Shown here piece after piece: positions 4,912 through 6,597 of a stretch of 6,597 nt of DNA. Position 1 is the stretch's first letter. Every line of letters begins with the position of its first letter. Origin of the DNA: Thermohalobaculum sp964475765 (GTDB lineage Bacteria > Pseudomonadota > Alphaproteobacteria > Rhodobacterales > Rhodobacteraceae); contig CAYYZH010000230.1 in the NCBI GenBank assembly GCA_964475765.1, positions 1 to 6,597 of the forward strand, given 5' to 3'. The notes beneath the pieces are model-generated. The model did no database searches. It had not been told where the DNA came from and saw only the letters and a program-made list of their open reading frames with translations. The position numbers and the translations under genes are program-made.

Positions 4912-5475
4912 TCAGTCCTCGATCCGGGTGGTGCGGGGCAGACCGGCGAACCGATCCTGGCTGGTAAAAAAGAAGTCGAGCCCCAGCGGGAACAGCGCGG
5001 CGTTCGTTTGGAGCGCCTTTGGATCCGGCAGGGTCAGCCTGGCCTCGGTCTTGATGCCCGGGCCGGTGAGGCGATGGCGTTGCCCCATCTCTGGCATCTC
5101 GACGATCAAGGTGGCGGAGCGGTCGGGATATTCCGACGTGCCAATGGGGAAGTCGGTCAGCGGCAGCATTTCCTCCCATTGCCCGAACGCGAAGGCGGCT
5201 TTGGCTCGGTCCGCTTTCGGTGCACCAGTGTGAAAGGCCATCCAATCGCGCACGGGCGCGGTATCGAGCGAGGGCGCGAGCCAGACCGGCGTGTCCGGAT
5301 CGCAAAGGGTCAGCATCAGCGCACCTGCGGCTTTCCCCAGCGGCGCAGGAGGTGTCGCCCCCGTCGCCGTCTGCACTGTGCCGGGCCGCGAGAGAGCCTG
5401 AAGCGCGCCGCGAAAGGCATGCGCCGCGTCGATGGCGGGGTTGGTAAATCCGCCCTCAAGGCTCGCGGTCTCCAT
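4912..5475 (-). CDS. phnH: PhnH, C-P lyase core subunit
   Basis: PhnH is a homodimerising subunit of the C-P lyase complex with a fold related to PLP-dependent transferases but no PLP site. The 187-residue product has the family N-terminus FRGALQALSRPGTV and later blocks LLTLCDPDTPVWLAP-like (MLTLCDPDTPVWLAPSL), YPDRSATLIVEM and LTGPGIKTEARL, with NAALFPLGLDFFF near the end. Length is normal. The start is ATG at 5473-5475, sharing one base with the phnG stop (TGATG), with GGGGGGAGG four bases upstream, so translation is coupled to phnG. A much longer open frame upstream reads through phnG in another frame and is rejected. Confidence 0.96.
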   Translation of the reverse strand: METASLEGGFTNPAIDAAHAFRGALQALSRPGTVQTATGATPPAPLGKAAGALMLTLCDPDTPVWLAPSLDTAPVRDWMAFHTGAPKADRAKAAFAFGQWEEMLPLTDFPIGTSEYPDRSATLIVEMPEMGQRHRLTGPGIKTEARLTLPDPKALQTNAALFPLGLDFFFTSQDRFAGLPRTTRIED

Positions 5476-5918
5476 CACGCCTCCCCCCGGACCATGGTGA
5501 AGAAGTCGACGCGGGTGGCATCGGCCTCGGCGGCGCGGTTCCGGGCGGCGTTGCTTGCTGCAGTTTCGAGCGGGGTGAGCACGGTCTCGGCGACCCGTCC
5601 GCTTTCCGGCCCCTGCATCATCGCGTCGACTGTGGCGGCTATCCGTGCTTTCTCCGGATCGCGCCCGGCGACATAGGCGTGCCCGACCTCGCCAGTCTCG
5701 AGTTTCAGCGTGCAGCGTGTGACCGTCATCTCGCCCATGTTGAACGGCGCCCCGGTCGCGCCTGCGCGGCCGCGGACCATGACCGCCCCGGTCTCGGGCG
5801 CGCGGAGCCATGTAAAGTCTGGCCGGGTATCGAGCGCGTCCCATGCCGACTGCAGCGCAGGCATGGGCGCTTTGGCGAGCAGGGACATCCATGCCTTGCG
5901 AGCGGCGGTTTCGGTCAT
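5475..5918 (-). CDS. phnG: PhnG, C-P lyase core subunit
   Basis: PhnG is a small core subunit of the PhnGHIJ complex, needed with PhnH and PhnI to make ribose-1-phosphonate 5-triphosphate. The 147-residue product carries the family blocks ARKAWMSLLAKAP (near the start), MVRGRAGATGAPFNMGEMTVTRC, and GEVGHAYVAGRDPEKARIAA, with a normal C-terminus for the family. The ATG at 5916-5918 fits the family start. AAGGG lies about ten bases upstream, and one copy of the TAGACAA repeat sits between it and the start codon. Being first in the - strand operon, its promoter lies in the phnF/phnG gap under likely PhnF control. Confidence 0.96.
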   Translation of the reverse strand: MTETAARKAWMSLLAKAPMPALQSAWDALDTRPDFTWLRAPETGAVMVRGRAGATGAPFNMGEMTVTRCTLKLETGEVGHAYVAGRDPEKARIAATVDAMMQGPESGRVAETVLTPLETAASNAARNRAAEADATRVDFFTMVRGEA

Positions 5919-5920
5919 GC

Positions 5921-5948
5921 TAGACAAGCCCTTCAAGTTGTCTATACT
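5921..5948 (+). promoter_or_regulatory. Candidate phnF promoter (reads rightward)
   Basis: TAGACA (5921-5926) and TATACT (5943-5948) are 16 bp apart, each one base from the sigma-70 consensus. Both elements overlap the TAGACAA/TTGTCTA repeats, suggesting autorepression. The resulting leader would be about 70 bases. Confidence 0.42.
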
Positions 5949-5959
5949 ATTAGACAACT
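5936..5959. promoter_or_regulatory. PhnF operator: 9-bp inverted repeat
   Basis: The perfect inverted repeat AGTTGTCTA-N6-TAGACAACT lies between the divergent phnF and phnG. It includes GTCTATAC, which fits the GT-N-TA-N-AC core known for HutC-subfamily GntR regulators, the subfamily of PhnF. A third half-site, TAGACAA, lies at 5921-5927. The site covers candidate promoter elements on both strands, so PhnF bound here should repress both phnG and itself. Confidence 0.75.
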
Positions 5960-5984
5960 ATACAACATATGCACTGTCAGGCAA
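5957..5984 (-). promoter_or_regulatory. Candidate phnG promoter (reads leftward)
   Basis: On the - strand, TTGCCT (5979-5984) and TATAGT (5957-5962) are separated by 16 bp, a plausible sigma-70 pair. Transcription would start near 5950, inside the operator dyad, which suits repression by PhnF. Confidence 0.42.
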
Positions 5985-6028
5985 CCACAGATGTGCAAAG
6001 CTTTGATGACGACTGAATGGGCCAGGGC

Positions 6029-6597
6029 ATGACCCCGCCGATCTGGCAGGAGATCCGGACCGCGTTGACCGCAGACATCAACGCGCGCCGGACTGCACCC
6101 GGGGACAAGCTGCCGACCGAAGCGGAGCTGGCCCGGAGGTTCGGGGTCAACCGGCACACGGTGCGCCGGGCGCTCGCGGCGATGCGCGAGGACGGGCTGG
6201 TCCACGCCCGGCGCGGCGCGGGCGTCTTCGTGAAGGCATCGCCGGTTGCCTATCGGCTGGGGCGGCGTACCCGGTTCACCCAGAACCTCTCCGAGACCGG
6301 CCATACCGGGCGGCGCGAGATCCTGCGGCTGGAGACCGCGCAGGCGACGCGGGAGGAGGCACAGAACCTTGGGCTGGCGAAGGGCGCAGAGGTGCATGTG
6401 TTGGAGAACGTCGCGGTTATCGACGATGTGCCGGCAACGCACAGCCACTCTCTGTTTCCTGCCGGACGGATGCCGGGGTTCTGCGACGCCATGCGTGAGA
6501 CCGGCTCGATCACGGCGGCGCTGAAGGCTTCGGGGATCGCCGATTACCGCCGGGCCTGGACGCGCATCGGGGCGGAGCGGGCCTCACCCATGATCGC
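6029..6597 (+). CDS. phnF: PhnF, GntR/HutC-family repressor (C-terminus beyond the window)
   Basis: PhnF is a transcription factor of the HutC branch of the GntR family that controls phosphonate-use genes. The N-terminal winged helix-turn-helix is clear: LPTEAELARRFGVNRHTVRRAL (about residues 29-49), then the wing LVHARRGAGVFV (57-68). The UTRA ligand-binding domain follows from about residue 78, with phn-typical blocks LGRRTRFTQNLSETG, FPAGRMPGF and GSITAALKASGIADYRR. At least 189 residues are present; the last portion is outside the window. The ATG at 6029-6031 puts the start at MTPPIW, as in related proteins I recall; an in-frame ATG at 6017 would add four residues, and a stop lies just before it. 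Neither has a strong ribosome binding site. The gene diverges from phnG over the operator. Confidence 0.94.
   Translation, partial: MTPPIWQEIRTALTADINARRTAPGDKLPTEAELARRFGVNRHTVRRALAAMREDGLVHARRGAGVFVKASPVAYRLGRRTRFTQNLSETGHTGRREILRLETAQATREEAQNLGLAKGAEVHVLENVAVIDDVPATHSHSLFPAGRMPGFCDAMRETGSITAALKASGIADYRRAWTRIGAERASPMI

Noticed and set aside
5974..5991. A PhoB (Pho) box before phnG/phnF, from CTGTCAG at 5974
   Set aside because: Only one half-site matches; the second repeat at 11-bp spacing is poor on the + strand and off by one base on the - strand.
5991..6032. A 13-codon leader peptide overlapping the phnF start as ATGA
   Set aside because: No ribosome binding site and no attenuator-like hairpins; the overlap is probably chance.
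1..6597. CRISPR array, tRNA or rRNA genes
   Set aside because: No regularly spaced direct repeats, and no cloverleaf or rRNA-like sequence was recognised.

Overview
This window carries most of a carbon-phosphorus (C-P) lyase (phn) cluster from what looks like an alphaproteobacterium, probably of the Rhodobacteraceae/roseobacter type. The evidence for that lineage is high GC content, GC-rich third codon positions, tightly overlapping genes and the style of the Phn proteins; it is an inference, not a database result.

Layout, right to left. phnF, a GntR/HutC-type repressor gene, is on the + strand at 6029 and runs off the right edge. phnG, phnH and phnI diverge from it on the - strand (5918 down to 3813), closely packed. 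The phnF/phnG gap holds an almost textbook operator: a 9-bp inverted repeat plus a third copy of its half-site, placed over candidate promoters for both directions. On the left, the - strand continues with a damaged phnJ (1872 to 1204), a GNAT acetyltransferase, a VOC/glyoxalase-fold protein and the first 97 codons of phnK, joined by overlaps of 8, 4 and 14 bases.

Two things set this cluster apart. First, phnJ, the gene for the radical SAM subunit that breaks the C-P bond, is broken. It matches the family up to about residue 186, then jumps into another frame. The conserved C-terminal block (FVCSDTDYC) is still in the DNA, out of frame, and roughly 70 family residues containing the CxxC motif are missing. 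As read here this copy cannot form the iron-sulfur cluster, although the other phn genes in the window look intact. Second, phnI and phnJ, normally neighbours, are split by about 1.9 kb. That stretch holds an HAD-family hydrolase gene on the - strand and five candidate small genes on the + strand (62, 38, 45, 37 and 51 aa), each predicted to encode a single-membrane-span protein and most with a good ribosome binding site. One of them (3451-3564) looks like a self-contained unit, with an AT-rich 35-bp dyad and promoter in front and a terminator-like hairpin behind.

How the genes would work together: PhnG, PhnH, PhnI, PhnJ and PhnK form the C-P lyase core complex, which releases phosphate from alkylphosphonates after they are coupled to ribose. 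The GNAT and VOC proteins may be accessory enzymes for particular substrates or products. With phnJ broken, the pathway should fail at C-P cleavage unless another phnJ exists or the break is a sequencing or assembly error. phnL, phnM and transport genes are not in the window.
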